This document shows positions 16,121-23,227 of a stretch of 34,170 nucleotides of DNA, piece after piece. A model generated the notes under the pieces. That model ran no database searches and was not told where the DNA came from. It saw nothing but the letters and a program-made list of their open reading frames with translations. The translations under genes and the position numbers were made by a program. The stretch spans positions 1 through 34,170 of the IMG/VR virus record IMGVR_UViG_3300018019_000024; one strand, written 5' to 3'. This DNA is from a virus. Position 1 is the stretch's first letter, and every line of letters begins with the position of its first letter.

Positions 16121-16771
16121 TCAGTTCAACCTTGCTCGTTCTCGGATTTCCGCAGCGCGATTTGGTACGAATTCCTCAAGCGTTTGATCGCGTTTACTCG
16201 AATTACACGGAATGCAGGCCGGAACGATATTGCCGACCTCTGTCTTTCCGTCACGCGACAGCGGCATCAGGTGTTCAAGGCTCAACTTAGTTTCGGTGCC
16301 ACAATATGCGCATGCGTGGTCAAACTCTTTGAGAAGCGCGAGCCAGTCGGCGCGGGTGAACTTGCCTTCGATCTGCGTCGCAGCCTGAATCACTCCATCT
16401 TTGTACGTTTCGGCACGCAGAATAGCGCGTTTCAGACGCCAGCGATCACGCAGAATCGGGCGCTGTTCCGGTCGTTTTGTATAAGTACGCATGTAGGCAG
16501 CGTGCTTTGCTCGCGCAGTCGGCGTCTTGCTGCGGCGACGGGCGCCAGCATTGTCTCTCTCTAGATTTCGCAGACGCCATGTGGCCATGCGAATTGTTCC
16601 ATCAGCTATGTCGCAAGATTTGCAAGATGAACGATAACCGCTTGGATCCTTTTTTGTGATCTTGCGCCGATAGAAGTCTGTTAGTGGCTTTTCTTCACCG
16701 CATCCTGGACAGCATTTCTTGCCACTCGATAGATCGAGAGCAGGCCGCCCAATTTTGCGGGAACAACCCAC
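16121..16771 (-). CDS. Free-standing HNH homing endonuclease
   Basis: 216 residues read from the GTG at 16771, which immediately follows the stop of the upstream gene. The N-terminus has a zinc-binding pattern (CCPGCGEEKPLTDFYRR, then YRSSCKSCD). The C-terminal HNH domain reads CAYCGTETKLSLEHLMPLSR, then DGKTEVGNIVPACIPCNSSK, with the C-x2-C pairs, the H of LEHLMPLS, the N of VGNIVPAC and a final CNSSKRD. It sits between two small head genes on the same strand and has lower GC than its neighbours. It likely spreads by cutting phage copies lacking it. Confidence 0.88.
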   Translation of the reverse strand: MGCSRKIGRPALDLSSGKKCCPGCGEEKPLTDFYRRKITKKDPSGYRSSCKSCDIADGTIRMATWRLRNLERDNAGARRRSKTPTARAKHAAYMRTYTKRPEQRPILRDRWRLKRAILRAETYKDGVIQAATQIEGKFTRADWLALLKEFDHACAYCGTETKLSLEHLMPLSRDGKTEVGNIVPACIPCNSSKRDQTLEEFVPNRAAEIRERARLN

Positions 16772-16990
16772 TCACGGACCTCCATATTTTTTCATCGGCT
16801 CCGTGTACTTTTCCGCGCTGCGGTCGCCCTCGTGCGCCATGCCGGGCGCAGTCTCAACTTTGCCGTCACCCGGCACGGTCATGGTCGGGCCGCCGCCGCG
16901 CTGTTGCTGCACGGAGATTTCCTCGGCGCCACGCCCTTTGCTGGACTGGCCCCTGAGGGACTTGGAGATATTCTTGCTGGGCGCCTTCAT
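16772..16990 (-). CDS. Small hypothetical protein downstream of the capsid gene
   Basis: 72 residues, ATG at 16990. The sequence (MKAPSKNISKSLRGQSSKGR, then GDGKVETAPGMAHEGDRSAE) is polar, Gly/Lys/Ser-rich and probably disordered. No family recognised. A strong hairpin at 17035-17060 separates it from the capsid stop. It is followed without a gap by the HNH gene. It may be a minor head protein or an assembly factor. Position is the only clue. Confidence 0.5.
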   Translation of the reverse strand: MKAPSKNISKSLRGQSSKGRGAEEISVQQQRGGGPTMTVPGDGKVETAPGMAHEGDRSAEKYTEPMKKYGGP

Positions 16991-17034
16991 GCTTTCGCTC
17001 CTGGGTCAATCCGTCTGTCGTCTTAGGCGTCAGT

Positions 17035-17060
17035 CCCCCGGGGCGTCGCCGTCCCGGGGG
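17035..17060 (-). terminator. GC-rich hairpin between capsid gene and downstream genes
   Basis: CCCCCGGGG at 17035-17043 pairs with CCCGGGGG at 17053-17060 across a 9-nt loop (8 bp without gaps). No T-run follows on the minus strand, so it is probably an attenuator or mRNA-stabilising 3' structure that limits read-through after the highly expressed capsid gene. It need not be a full rho-independent terminator. Confidence 0.5.
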
Positions 17061-17083
17061 TCGCCAGTTACCCCCGTAAGCCC

Positions 17084-18484
17084 TTAGCCGACGTGTTCCA
17101 GCACCAGGGCGCGCTTGAACAACGCGTTGCTGGCGGTCGGGATAATTGCCGTGGTCGCCGTGATATCGGTCGGCACCGCGAAGTCGCCCACCCAATTCCA
17201 CGACAGCGAGCAGACCTGCTGCAGGCGGTCGAGGGGCGGGCGCAGGATCTGTGCGACGCCGTTGACCAGGAACACCTCGCCGATCGCGTTGACGCCTTCG
17301 CGCGCCAGCCACGTCTCGAGGCCTTCGAAATCGCCCTGGATGATCGACTCGGCGCCCAGCACAATCGGGCGACGGATGCGCTGACTGATGACCGACAGAC
17401 CCGTGGCCGTGCTGGCCGCGTTGTAGGCGGCGCCGTTGTACTGCACGCCCGGGGGCTGCACGTAGGTTTCAGTCGTCGGGATGAACGTCACACCGAGCAG
17501 GCGGACAATGTCGCCGTCGCGGTATTCGCTGGCCCGGCTGTTGCCGGCAAACAGAACCTTGAAGTCCTGGTCGGCCCACAGCTGCCGCATGCTCGTGTTG
17601 TCGAGGATACAGTGATAGGTGCCGTCGGTCATGGGCGGCACGCCGTTGTCGCGCAGGTAGGCGAGCGCGTCTTCGACCAGGCCCATGGTCAGCATGTCGC
17701 TGCCCTGCAGCAACGCGGTGGTCAGGCGGGAGAACGGCCGTAGAATCTTCGGCCCGTTGAGCGCCGTCATGGCGTCGCCGTTAACCGGCGTGGTCGCGGC
17801 GGTGAACGTCAGGCTGCCCGAGATACCGTCGGGCGTGGTCGACTTGTTGGTGGCGTCCGCCGTCGCGGTGTTGACGGTCAGGGTCTGTGTCACGCCGGCG
17901 TTGCTGGCGGCCACTTCCTGCACGGTCAGCGGATTGCCGCTGCTGATAGGCGTCACGACGCCATTGACCAGCACGGTGGTGAAGCCCCGGATATCGTCAA
18001 GCCAACAGGTCGTGGTGCTGCCGGCGTTCAAGTCGGTGCGCACGCGGGAATTCCCGCCCAGGTAGGCGCTAAACAACTTGTAGCGGCAAATCCGCTCCAT
18101 GGACTGGGCGGCCTGCACGCCGTTGTTGCGGCTGTTGGCAATCAGCTGGTCGGCAATGCCGGCCAGTTCCTGCTGCATGTTGGTGTCGACGGTGTCGGCG
18201 TACGAGGCAATCGTGAAGCTGTACTGCTCGACCGAGAAGGTGGACGACGTCAGGCCGTTGTCCAGGCCAGTGTTGCTGGCCGGCGTCATTGGCGTGGTAA
18301 CCGGCGTTTTGCGGCCCTTGCGGGTCCGCGTCAGCGTTTCACCGATTCGCGACGGCACAGTCTCCTGCAGGGCCGCGCGCCGATAAGCCAGGATCGAATC
18401 CAGGCCTTCCTCAAGTTCGCGCTCCAGGAACCCCTGCTGCAGAATCGCGGCAAGCGCGGCGGGAAAATTGACGTATGAGCCCAT
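17084..18484 (-). CDS. Major capsid protein
   Basis: 466 residues, ATG at 18484 with GGGGGA five bases upstream. The N-terminus (MGSYVNFPAALAAILQQGFL) precedes a long helical arm with LDSILAYRRAALQETVPSRI. The core includes YTIASYADTV-type segments (QYSFTIASYADTVDTNMQQE), GVPPMTDGTYHCILDNTSMR, LFAGNSRASEYRDGDIVRLL and ITTAIIPTA-type ends, as in HK97-fold capsids. The middle (about residues 175-255) is Thr/Ala-rich and looks like an extra surface insertion. Size, position right after scaffold and its own promoter and leader support the call. No protease-type motif was seen in the window. Confidence 0.82.
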   Translation of the reverse strand: MGSYVNFPAALAAILQQGFLERELEEGLDSILAYRRAALQETVPSRIGETLTRTRKGRKTPVTTPMTPASNTGLDNGLTSSTFSVEQYSFTIASYADTVDTNMQQELAGIADQLIANSRNNGVQAAQSMERICRYKLFSAYLGGNSRVRTDLNAGSTTTCWLDDIRGFTTVLVNGVVTPISSGNPLTVQEVAASNAGVTQTLTVNTATADATNKSTTPDGISGSLTFTAATTPVNGDAMTALNGPKILRPFSRLTTALLQGSDMLTMGLVEDALAYLRDNGVPPMTDGTYHCILDNTSMRQLWADQDFKVLFAGNSRASEYRDGDIVRLLGVTFIPTTETYVQPPGVQYNGAAYNAASTATGLSVISQRIRRPIVLGAESIIQGDFEGLETWLAREGVNAIGEVFLVNGVAQILRPPLDRLQQVCSLSWNWVGDFAVPTDITATTAIIPTASNALFKRALVLEHVG

Positions 18485-18714
18485 GTGGGTCCCCCAAAGC
18501 GTGATTGATCGTTCCGGAAGGGACAGCGGCTGTTACCAGCGCGTCATGGGTGCCAGCACCCAGTCCCGACGATCATTCACGGCACCCAGGGGGGCGGGCG
18601 CGTGGGGGACAACGGCGATCTATCGCACGACCAACGTCACAAGGTCGGCCAGTCTCGGCCGGGACCCCAGGTTGCGCGCCTAGCCTGCTAGGCCGCGCGA
18701 GTCACGACACGCAA
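18485..18714 (-). promoter_or_regulatory. Structured 5' leader of the capsid transcript
   Basis: About 220 nt with no ORF I could support. It contains two strong inverted repeats. One is CCTAG-CCTG-CTAGG, extended by GCGCG-type arms, around 18675-18700, close to the predicted transcript start. The other is TGGGTGC-TG-GCACCCA around 18545-18562. These may stabilise the capsid mRNA or regulate its translation. Confidence 0.45.
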
Positions 18715-18744
18715 TCTATAGAGCCGATTTAATTCGATTGTCAA
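18715..18744 (-). promoter_or_regulatory. Sigma70-like promoter for the capsid gene
   Basis: On the minus strand TTGACA (18744-18739) and TATAGA (18720-18715) are separated by 18 bp. The -35 is a perfect consensus; the -10 matches four of six. It lies between the scaffold terminator and the capsid start and would put transcription start near 18708. This explains how the capsid can be made in excess of the upstream genes. Confidence 0.65.
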
Positions 18745-18750
18745 ATTGTG

Positions 18751-18789
18751 GAAAAGAAAACGGCCACGTCGGGTGTGAACCGGTGGCCG
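18751..18789 (-). terminator. Rho-independent terminator after the scaffold gene
   Basis: CGGCCAC (18761-18767) pairs with GTGGCCG (18783-18789), with further GGT/ACC pairs inside the loop. On the minus strand the stem is followed by TTTTCTTTTC (18760-18751). It is just upstream of the capsid promoter and separates the early head operon from the capsid unit. Confidence 0.75.
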
Positions 18790-18935
18790 CTTCCTTGACG
18801 CTCGCCCTTTGCCCATGTGGGGCCCGACTCGTGCCGGGGACGATACCAGACCTGGCCTGCCGTTTCCATGGCCGCGACCAGAAGCCACCGAAATGGCCGC
18901 GTTGTCCGTTGTCGTCGCGGGTGGCTGACACCCGG

Positions 18936-19592
18936 CTATTGGTTGCCCAGACTGCGCAGCGCGTCCTTTTTTTGCTGCTCGTATGCGCGCTTGCCCTCGG
19001 GCGTCTTTGGGATATCGCGCACGCTTGTCGTCGGCGGCGCGGCCCCAGGCGCTGGTGGCGGCAGCGGCGACCCGGTACTGGCGCGCACCGGCGCTGCAGC
19101 TGGCGCTGCGGCCGGCTTGAACCAATCGGGCTTCTTAGTCTTGCCCGCCGCAATCGCCTCGCTAATGCCGGTGAACGTGCCGGTGGCCGGGTCGTACGAC
19201 ACGGCCTTTTTATCAATCAGCGGCAGCAGGTCGAGGTCGGTCAGCCCGGCCTGTATGGCCGCGGCCTTAAGCTCGGCGTCGATCAGCTGCCTGCGCGTCG
19301 CCTGCAGTTCGGTGTTGCCGGCCTCGCGCGCGGTACGCTCGCGATTATCCGCCTCGGTCTTGAGTCGCGTGATTTCCGCGTTAGCCGCGTCGACCTGTTC
19401 CTTGGCGGTACGCGCCTCGACGCGATTTGCCGCAGCCTCGGCGCGTGTGTTCGCAACGGTGTTTTCCAGCACGGCAATGCGGTCCTGATCGGTCTGACCA
19501 GCTTGCCGCGGGGGTATCGGCGGCGCGACCGGCGGCACAACTGCTGCAGGCGGGGGTGGGGGCGGCGGCGGTGCATTATGGACGTCAGACAT
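18936..19592 (-). CDS. Capsid scaffolding protein
   Basis: 218 residues, ATG at 19592. The N-terminus is a Pro/Ala tract with eight consecutive prolines, followed by a strongly charged coiled coil at about residues 35-105 (IAVLENTVANTRAEAAANRV, then ITRLKTEADNRERTAREAG). Next come AAIQAGLTDLDLLPLIDKKA and GTFTGISEAIAAGKTKKPDWF, patterns common in phage scaffold proteins near the capsid-binding end. The Pro-rich tail follows. It directly precedes the major capsid gene, the standard place for scaffold. A hairpin and terminator follow the stop. Confidence 0.8.
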   Translation of the reverse strand: MSDVHNAPPPPPPPPAAVVPPVAPPIPPRQAGQTDQDRIAVLENTVANTRAEAAANRVEARTAKEQVDAANAEITRLKTEADNRERTAREAGNTELQATRRQLIDAELKAAAIQAGLTDLDLLPLIDKKAVSYDPATGTFTGISEAIAAGKTKKPDWFKPAAAPAAAPVRASTGSPLPPPAPGAAPPTTSVRDIPKTPEGKRAYEQQKKDALRSLGNQ

Positions 19593-19618
19593 TTGGGGCC
19601 TCTCTTGGGGTTAAGAGA

Positions 19619-19702
19619 TCATAGATACCGTTTACGCAAAAACCAAGCCAAAATCACCATGCTCGGCGCGCAGTATATCACGAATGCGTGCCAGATCGTC
19701 AT
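19619..19702 (-). CDS. 27-residue membrane peptide
   Basis: ATG at 19702 overlaps the stop of the Asp-box protein (ATGA) and a stop lies at 19619. The peptide reads MTIWHAFVIYCAPSMVILAW then FLRKRYL, one hydrophobic helix with a basic C-terminal end, as expected for a membrane peptide oriented with that end in the cytoplasm. The ATGA coupling argues for translation. No family; a role in the envelope or in coordinating the Asp-box protein is speculation. Confidence 0.5.
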   Translation of the reverse strand: MTIWHAFVIYCAPSMVILAWFLRKRYL

Positions 19703-21006
19703 GCCGCCTTGTCCAGATAGGCCGGGGTGTTGTCGTTCGATGCCGGGTCCAGGTCGCGGTTGAGCAGGTAGGGGAAATATCCCCACGCGAAGCCGTTGTC
19801 TTCGAACGCGATGTACCCGTAGCCATAAATGGCCATGTTGCCTTCGCAGTCCATGATCGGGTCGACGCTGTTGCGCGGCACCGCCGGCCCAACCATCGTC
19901 CAGGTCACGCCCTGGTCGGTGGACCGCCACATTCCATAGCCGGTTAAATCCGTTATGCCTCCACCCCACGACACAACATAAACTGAGGGATAGCTTTGCC
20001 CGGACGCGGGCGCACCGAAGCCGACGCACATCGGTTCTTTAATCAATGAACTTGAAATCGTCGCGAAGGTCGCGCCGCCGTCGGTAGAGTGGAACAGCGA
20101 ACTTGCCCCCGGATGCACCACCGTGCCGCCCCCAACGAGCCCTCCGGCGATCCATATGTCGTTCGCATTGCTAGGAGTCGCCTTCAATCTGATTATGTTG
20201 AACCCGAAGGCGTGATTGCCCATGAACGTGACGGTGCCGCCGCCGCCCGTCAGCTTGTAAATTCCGCTGCGGGAACTTGAGGGACTGGTTGCCGAATTGG
20301 TAGTGGCGAGGGCGATGTAGAACGTCCCCGCGGTCACGCGGTCCGCTGCGGTGGTGTAGTAGGGCCTATACGGCTGGATCAGATCGTTGTTGGAGTTCGC
20401 GTAGAGCGACACGAACAGGCTGTCCGCGCTTCCGCTGCTGGCCGACGTCGCGGCCGCCAGCAAAGTCACGGTGCCGGCGGCGCACGAAGACACCACGCCG
20501 ATAGTCTTGGGCGGGGAATAGGTGTAGTCGAAAATCTCGGCAGTGGGATAAATGCCGGCGCACGAGCCCCCGCTGATGGTCAGCGTCGTGTCGTGCAGGG
20601 CCCACGACGCGCCCGCCGTGACGGACACCGGATCGGCGACGCCGTTGAACAATAAATTGTCGCCGCTCGTAACGGTCGCCAGCGAGTTCGCGTTGAGCGT
20701 CAGCGTGGTGCTCGCGCAGCTCACTATCTGTCCGATGTTGACGGCGCCGCCGCCCTGAATGTCCCACGCCGTTTCGCCGGCGACCGCCTTTGAGCAAGAC
20801 CCGACCGTGAGCGTCGCGCTGCCGCTTGCCGAGGTGGCGCTCGCGGTCGTGGTCGCCGCCAGGCCCGACGTTGGGGTGGCGGCGGCGAGCGAAACGTGCG
20901 TCCACCCCGACCCGCCGGCCCCTACCCCGCCGTTCATGGTATAGAACGGAGCCGACAGGGCGTAGGTCAGAAGAATGTTCAGCGGCGTGCTGACGGCGAG
21001 GGCCAT
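19699..21006 (-). CDS. Asp-box/GH74-like beta-propeller protein
   Basis: 435 residues from the ATG at 21006. The C-terminal half has Asp-box-like repeats: SLFHSTDGGATFATISSSL, then GMWRSTDQGVTWTMVGP, with GFGAPASGQSYPSVYVVSWG and the final MDCEGNMAIYGYGYIAFEDN, the layout of xyloglucanase (GH74)/sialidase-type propeller C-termini. The N-terminal half is Thr/Ala/Ser-rich beta sequence. The catalytic residues of GH74 were not identified. It overlaps the signal-peptide gene by 28 nt in another frame. It may be a polysaccharide-binding or -cleaving tail-associated protein. A longer reading in this frame exists upstream but has a non-coding look. Confidence 0.6.
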   Translation of the reverse strand: MALAVSTPLNILLTYALSAPFYTMNGGVGAGGSGWTHVSLAAATPTSGLAATTTASATSASGSATLTVGSCSKAVAGETAWDIQGGGAVNIGQIVSCASTTLTLNANSLATVTSGDNLLFNGVADPVSVTAGASWALHDTTLTISGGSCAGIYPTAEIFDYTYSPPKTIGVVSSCAAGTVTLLAAATSASSGSADSLFVSLYANSNNDLIQPYRPYYTTAADRVTAGTFYIALATTNSATSPSSSRSGIYKLTGGGGTVTFMGNHAFGFNIIRLKATPSNANDIWIAGGLVGGGTVVHPGASSLFHSTDGGATFATISSSLIKEPMCVGFGAPASGQSYPSVYVVSWGGGITDLTGYGMWRSTDQGVTWTMVGPAVPRNSVDPIMDCEGNMAIYGYGYIAFEDNGFAWGYFPYLLNRDLDPASNDNTPAYLDKAA

Positions 21007-21503
21007 GCCGTATTGAACTTGGTTCGTGAAGTCGACGAGCCGGTCGCGATGCAATGCAGCGTCGTAACGCCGGTCGGAATCGTGAAAGCAAACCAGCCGC
21101 CGCCGGCCGTTATCTCCTGGTCGCTGGTCGTGGCGGCCACGCCATTGACGTTGCAATACATCGGGTTGGCGCCGACGTTCGACACTACCGTGACCGGGCC
21201 AGTCGGCAGCGTGCCGCTGCTGTCGGAGGTCGTGACCGACAGCGGCGTCATGCGCGCGCCGGTCACGCTGGGCGTAAAGCCGCCAAGGCTTGCCGACAGC
21301 GTACCAAACACTGGTATGCCGCCGCCGGCGCATGACGACGTGCCGTCGCTGTTGACGACCGGCACAGCCTTGCCGGTCGAGTTCAAGCAGTACAGCGACA
21401 CGCGCGCGGCGGTGCCGTCGTATTTTTGCTGCGCCTGGGCGGGCGCCACGAGGAAAAGCGCGGCGATCGCCGCACTGACAATGGCAGCCTGTAAGCATTT
21501 CAT
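20979..21503 (-). CDS. Signal-peptide protein with tail-fibre-type beta domain
   Basis: 174 residues from the ATG at 21503 (one base after the stop of the preceding gene). The start MKCLQAAIVSAAIAALFLVA then PAQAQQ is a clear Sec signal peptide with an AQA|QQ cleavage site. The mature part (RVSLYCLNSTGKAVPVVNSD, RMTPLSVTTSDSSGTLPTGP, VTVVSNVGANPMYCNVNGVA, then EITAGGGWFAFTIPTGVTTL) follows the pattern of a beta domain often found in phage fibre-associated proteins. It lacks a signal peptide there as a rule, so its presence is odd in a virion cluster. Cysteines may form disulfides after export. Confidence 0.65.
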   Translation of the reverse strand: MKCLQAAIVSAAIAALFLVAPAQAQQKYDGTAARVSLYCLNSTGKAVPVVNSDGTSSCAGGGIPVFGTLSASLGGFTPSVTGARMTPLSVTTSDSSGTLPTGPVTVVSNVGANPMYCNVNGVAATTSDQEITAGGGWFAFTIPTGVTTLHCIATGSSTSRTKFNTAWPSPSARR

Positions 21504-21504
21504 T

Positions 21505-22206
21505 TTATGCGGCTCCATTATAGATGGCCGACACGACGGCACCGCCGCCGGTCAGCGTCTTAAGGCGCGCCTTGATGTACGCCGTAGTAATGCTGACCTG
21601 CGTCAGCCCCAGCTCGGTTATGGGCGCCAGCAGCACGCCGTCGGTGCCGGCCGCAATGGTGACCGACTCATTCGCGCCGCTATTCAGCACTCCGGTCAGC
21701 AGCGTCGTATTGGCATTGGGCGGGCTGCTGGGCGTGCCGGGGAATACCGCCGAGGGAAACTGAATCGTTATGGCGCCCGCCAGATTGGTCGCCGTGATCT
21801 GCACGGCCTGCATGCCGGCATCGGCGTTGATTTTGGTCACCAATGCGGCGGCGATGCTGGTGAGACTGTCGCCGCTGACCACGGTGTGCGTCAGAGTCTT
21901 GCTGCCATTCGGCAAATTGGGATTGATAAAATCCAGGCCGACCAGATCGCCCGGTGTCGCCGTGCCGCCGATCGTCGCCGTGTAGGTATTAAGCGGCCAG
22001 CCCAGCGCGTTGGTGCCGAAAACGTCTATCTCGAGCGTCGAGATTGAACCAAACGCCTCGATTGAGCCGGTCTTGGCCCAGCCGGACGGAATCCACAGGC
22101 CCTCGACCGGCGTTGCCGCGACTGCGTCCAGCAATCGTGCCCTGATGCCGAAAGGACCGCCGAACGGCGCGGACTGGTATTCACTGACCGGCTGCGTGCG
22201 CAACAT
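21505..22206 (-). CDS. Virion protein with one copy of the recurrent domain
   Basis: 233 residues, ATG at 22206. The N-terminal 75 residues (MLRTQPVSEYQSAPFGGPFG, then STLEIDVFGTNALGWPLNTY) and the C-terminal 45 (LLAPITELGLTQVSITTAYI) flank a recurrent module at about residues 76-185 (TATIGGTATPGDLVGLDFIN, then TVVSGDSLTSIAAALVTKIN). The module is a close match to the copies in the sheath and in the gene at 14640. The protein has no enzyme motif and is probably a decoration or fibre-associated protein. It ends one base before the signal-peptide gene. Confidence 0.6.
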   Translation of the reverse strand: MLRTQPVSEYQSAPFGGPFGIRARLLDAVAATPVEGLWIPSGWAKTGSIEAFGSISTLEIDVFGTNALGWPLNTYTATIGGTATPGDLVGLDFINPNLPNGSKTLTHTVVSGDSLTSIAAALVTKINADAGMQAVQITATNLAGAITIQFPSAVFPGTPSSPPNANTTLLTGVLNSGANESVTIAAGTDGVLLAPITELGLTQVSITTAYIKARLKTLTGGGAVVSAIYNGAA

Positions 22207-22225
22207 GGCGTCCCCCAGTTTCGGA

Positions 22226-22450
22226 TTACGATTCGCTCTCTATCACGGCCACGATCTCGTCCTGCGCGACCACTTGGCCCAGCTCAATCCTGTGCCGCAC
22301 CACGCCCGCGCAGGGTGCCACGATGGGCCACAGCGTTTTCATGCACTCGACCTCGACAATCCGATCGCCGGCCTCAACGCTGGCACCGTCGTCGGCGCAG
22401 CGGAGCGCGACGGTCCCGGCAATTTCGGCCCGGCAGTCTGTGGTGCGCAT
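22226..22450 (-). CDS. Stand-alone biotinyl-type (BCCP-like) domain protein
   Basis: 74 residues, ATG at 22450. Almost the whole protein is one biotinyl/lipoyl-type barrel: AEIAGTVALRCADDGASVEA, GDRIVEVECMKTLWPIVAPC, then AGVVRHRIELGQVVAQDEIV. The MK of ECMKT (M37, K38) corresponds to the EAMKM biotin acceptor of carboxyl carrier proteins. Lipoyl domains carry DKA-type motifs instead. The AP.AGVV and LGQVV turns are conserved family landmarks. The protein lacks the Pro/Ala linker and any partner enzyme gene in the window. It sits among virion genes. Biotinylation by a host ligase is inferred, not shown. Confidence 0.75.
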   Translation of the reverse strand: MRTTDCRAEIAGTVALRCADDGASVEAGDRIVEVECMKTLWPIVAPCAGVVRHRIELGQVVAQDEIVAVIESES

Positions 22451-22520
22451 TCGGCGGGGGACTCGGCTGGCAGCATGGACTGGTCAGGCCTCGACGGTGA
22501 TTCGTCGTCTTGGACGCACG

Positions 22521-22844
22521 CTATACCATTTCCTGCGTTTGCTCGCGCCAATTAATCGTCAGGTTGGGCGCCGCGTCGCGCGCGTCGACCACGGCAATCA
22601 GCGCCCCGATGGCGCCGCCGCCCAACCAGAAGCTGCCCGTGAACATGCTGGGCTGCAAAAACAGCAGACGGCCCAGCGCGTCCTCAAGCTGCACGCGCCC
22701 CCAGGCGCCGGCCGCGACAATCTGCACGCTGTAGAGCTCGGCGTGCCGGCGCGCCAGGCGGAAGCGCCCGGCCGCGGTTATCTTGTGGCTGCGCATGAGG
22801 CTGCCCGGGGCCGACGGCGCGTACACGTCGACAAGGTCAAGCAT
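22521..22844 (-). CDS. Hypothetical protein, small virion-cluster gene
   Basis: 107 residues, ATG at 22844. The sequence (MLDLVDVYAPSAPGSLMRSH, ITAAGRFRLARRHAELYSVQ, then PSMFTGSFWLGGGAIGALIA) has one hydrophobic stretch at about residues 70-90, which may be a membrane helix or buried strand pair. No family recognised. A 70-bp stretch with no convincing gene separates it from the biotinyl gene. Function unknown. Confidence 0.5.
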   Translation of the reverse strand: MLDLVDVYAPSAPGSLMRSHKITAAGRFRLARRHAELYSVQIVAAGAWGRVQLEDALGRLLFLQPSMFTGSFWLGGGAIGALIAVVDARDAAPNLTINWREQTQEMV

Positions 22845-22873
22845 AGCGTTCTGGGGTTATGTACTTGACTCCC

Positions 22874-23170
22874 TCACGCCTTTTCCTTGGCGACCAACGA
22901 CGCCGACACGCTGACGCCGGCCGATATGATGGCGCACCCCGGCGAGCCAAGATTGCCGCTCCAACCAACCGAGCCGCTGACCGACACATAGAAGTCCTGT
23001 TTGTCATTTGGCTCTGGAATAATGTTGACGAAAGCCATCACGGCAGTTCGCGCCTGCATGCGGTCGGCGGCATGAATCGGCTGCGACGCCTCCACCTTGT
23101 CTAGCTCGGCGTCGACTTTTTTCATCACCTCGCGTTCGGTCGTCCCGCGTACACTGAATGAGTAGGACAT
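22874..23170 (-). CDS. Conserved phage hypothetical protein
   Basis: 98 residues, ATG at 23170 with Shine-Dalgarno CAGGAGACATCA. The pattern MSYSFSVRGTTEREVMKKVD, ELDKVEASQPIHAADRMQAR, then DFYVSVSGSVGWSGNL, resembles a small family commonly seen in phage genomes near structural genes, with a helix followed by a beta-rich end. Its function is unknown to me. It is 57 bp from the preceding gene and 29 bp from the next. Confidence 0.6.
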   Translation of the reverse strand: MSYSFSVRGTTEREVMKKVDAELDKVEASQPIHAADRMQARTAVMAFVNIIPEPNDKQDFYVSVSGSVGWSGNLGSPGCAIISAGVSVSASLVAKEKA

Positions 23171-23227
23171 TGATGTCTCCTGGTGCAGATTTGCCGCAAC
23201 CGGATGATTGCGGGGCCACCTATTTAA

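Noticed and set aside
20979-21503. A longer start at 21542 for the signal-peptide protein
   Set aside because: It would put 13 residues of unrelated sequence before a perfect signal peptide, and would overlap the previous gene.
22226-22450. A lipoyl domain instead of a biotinyl domain
   Set aside because: Lipoyl acceptors are DKA-type. This protein has an MK, as in biotin carriers.
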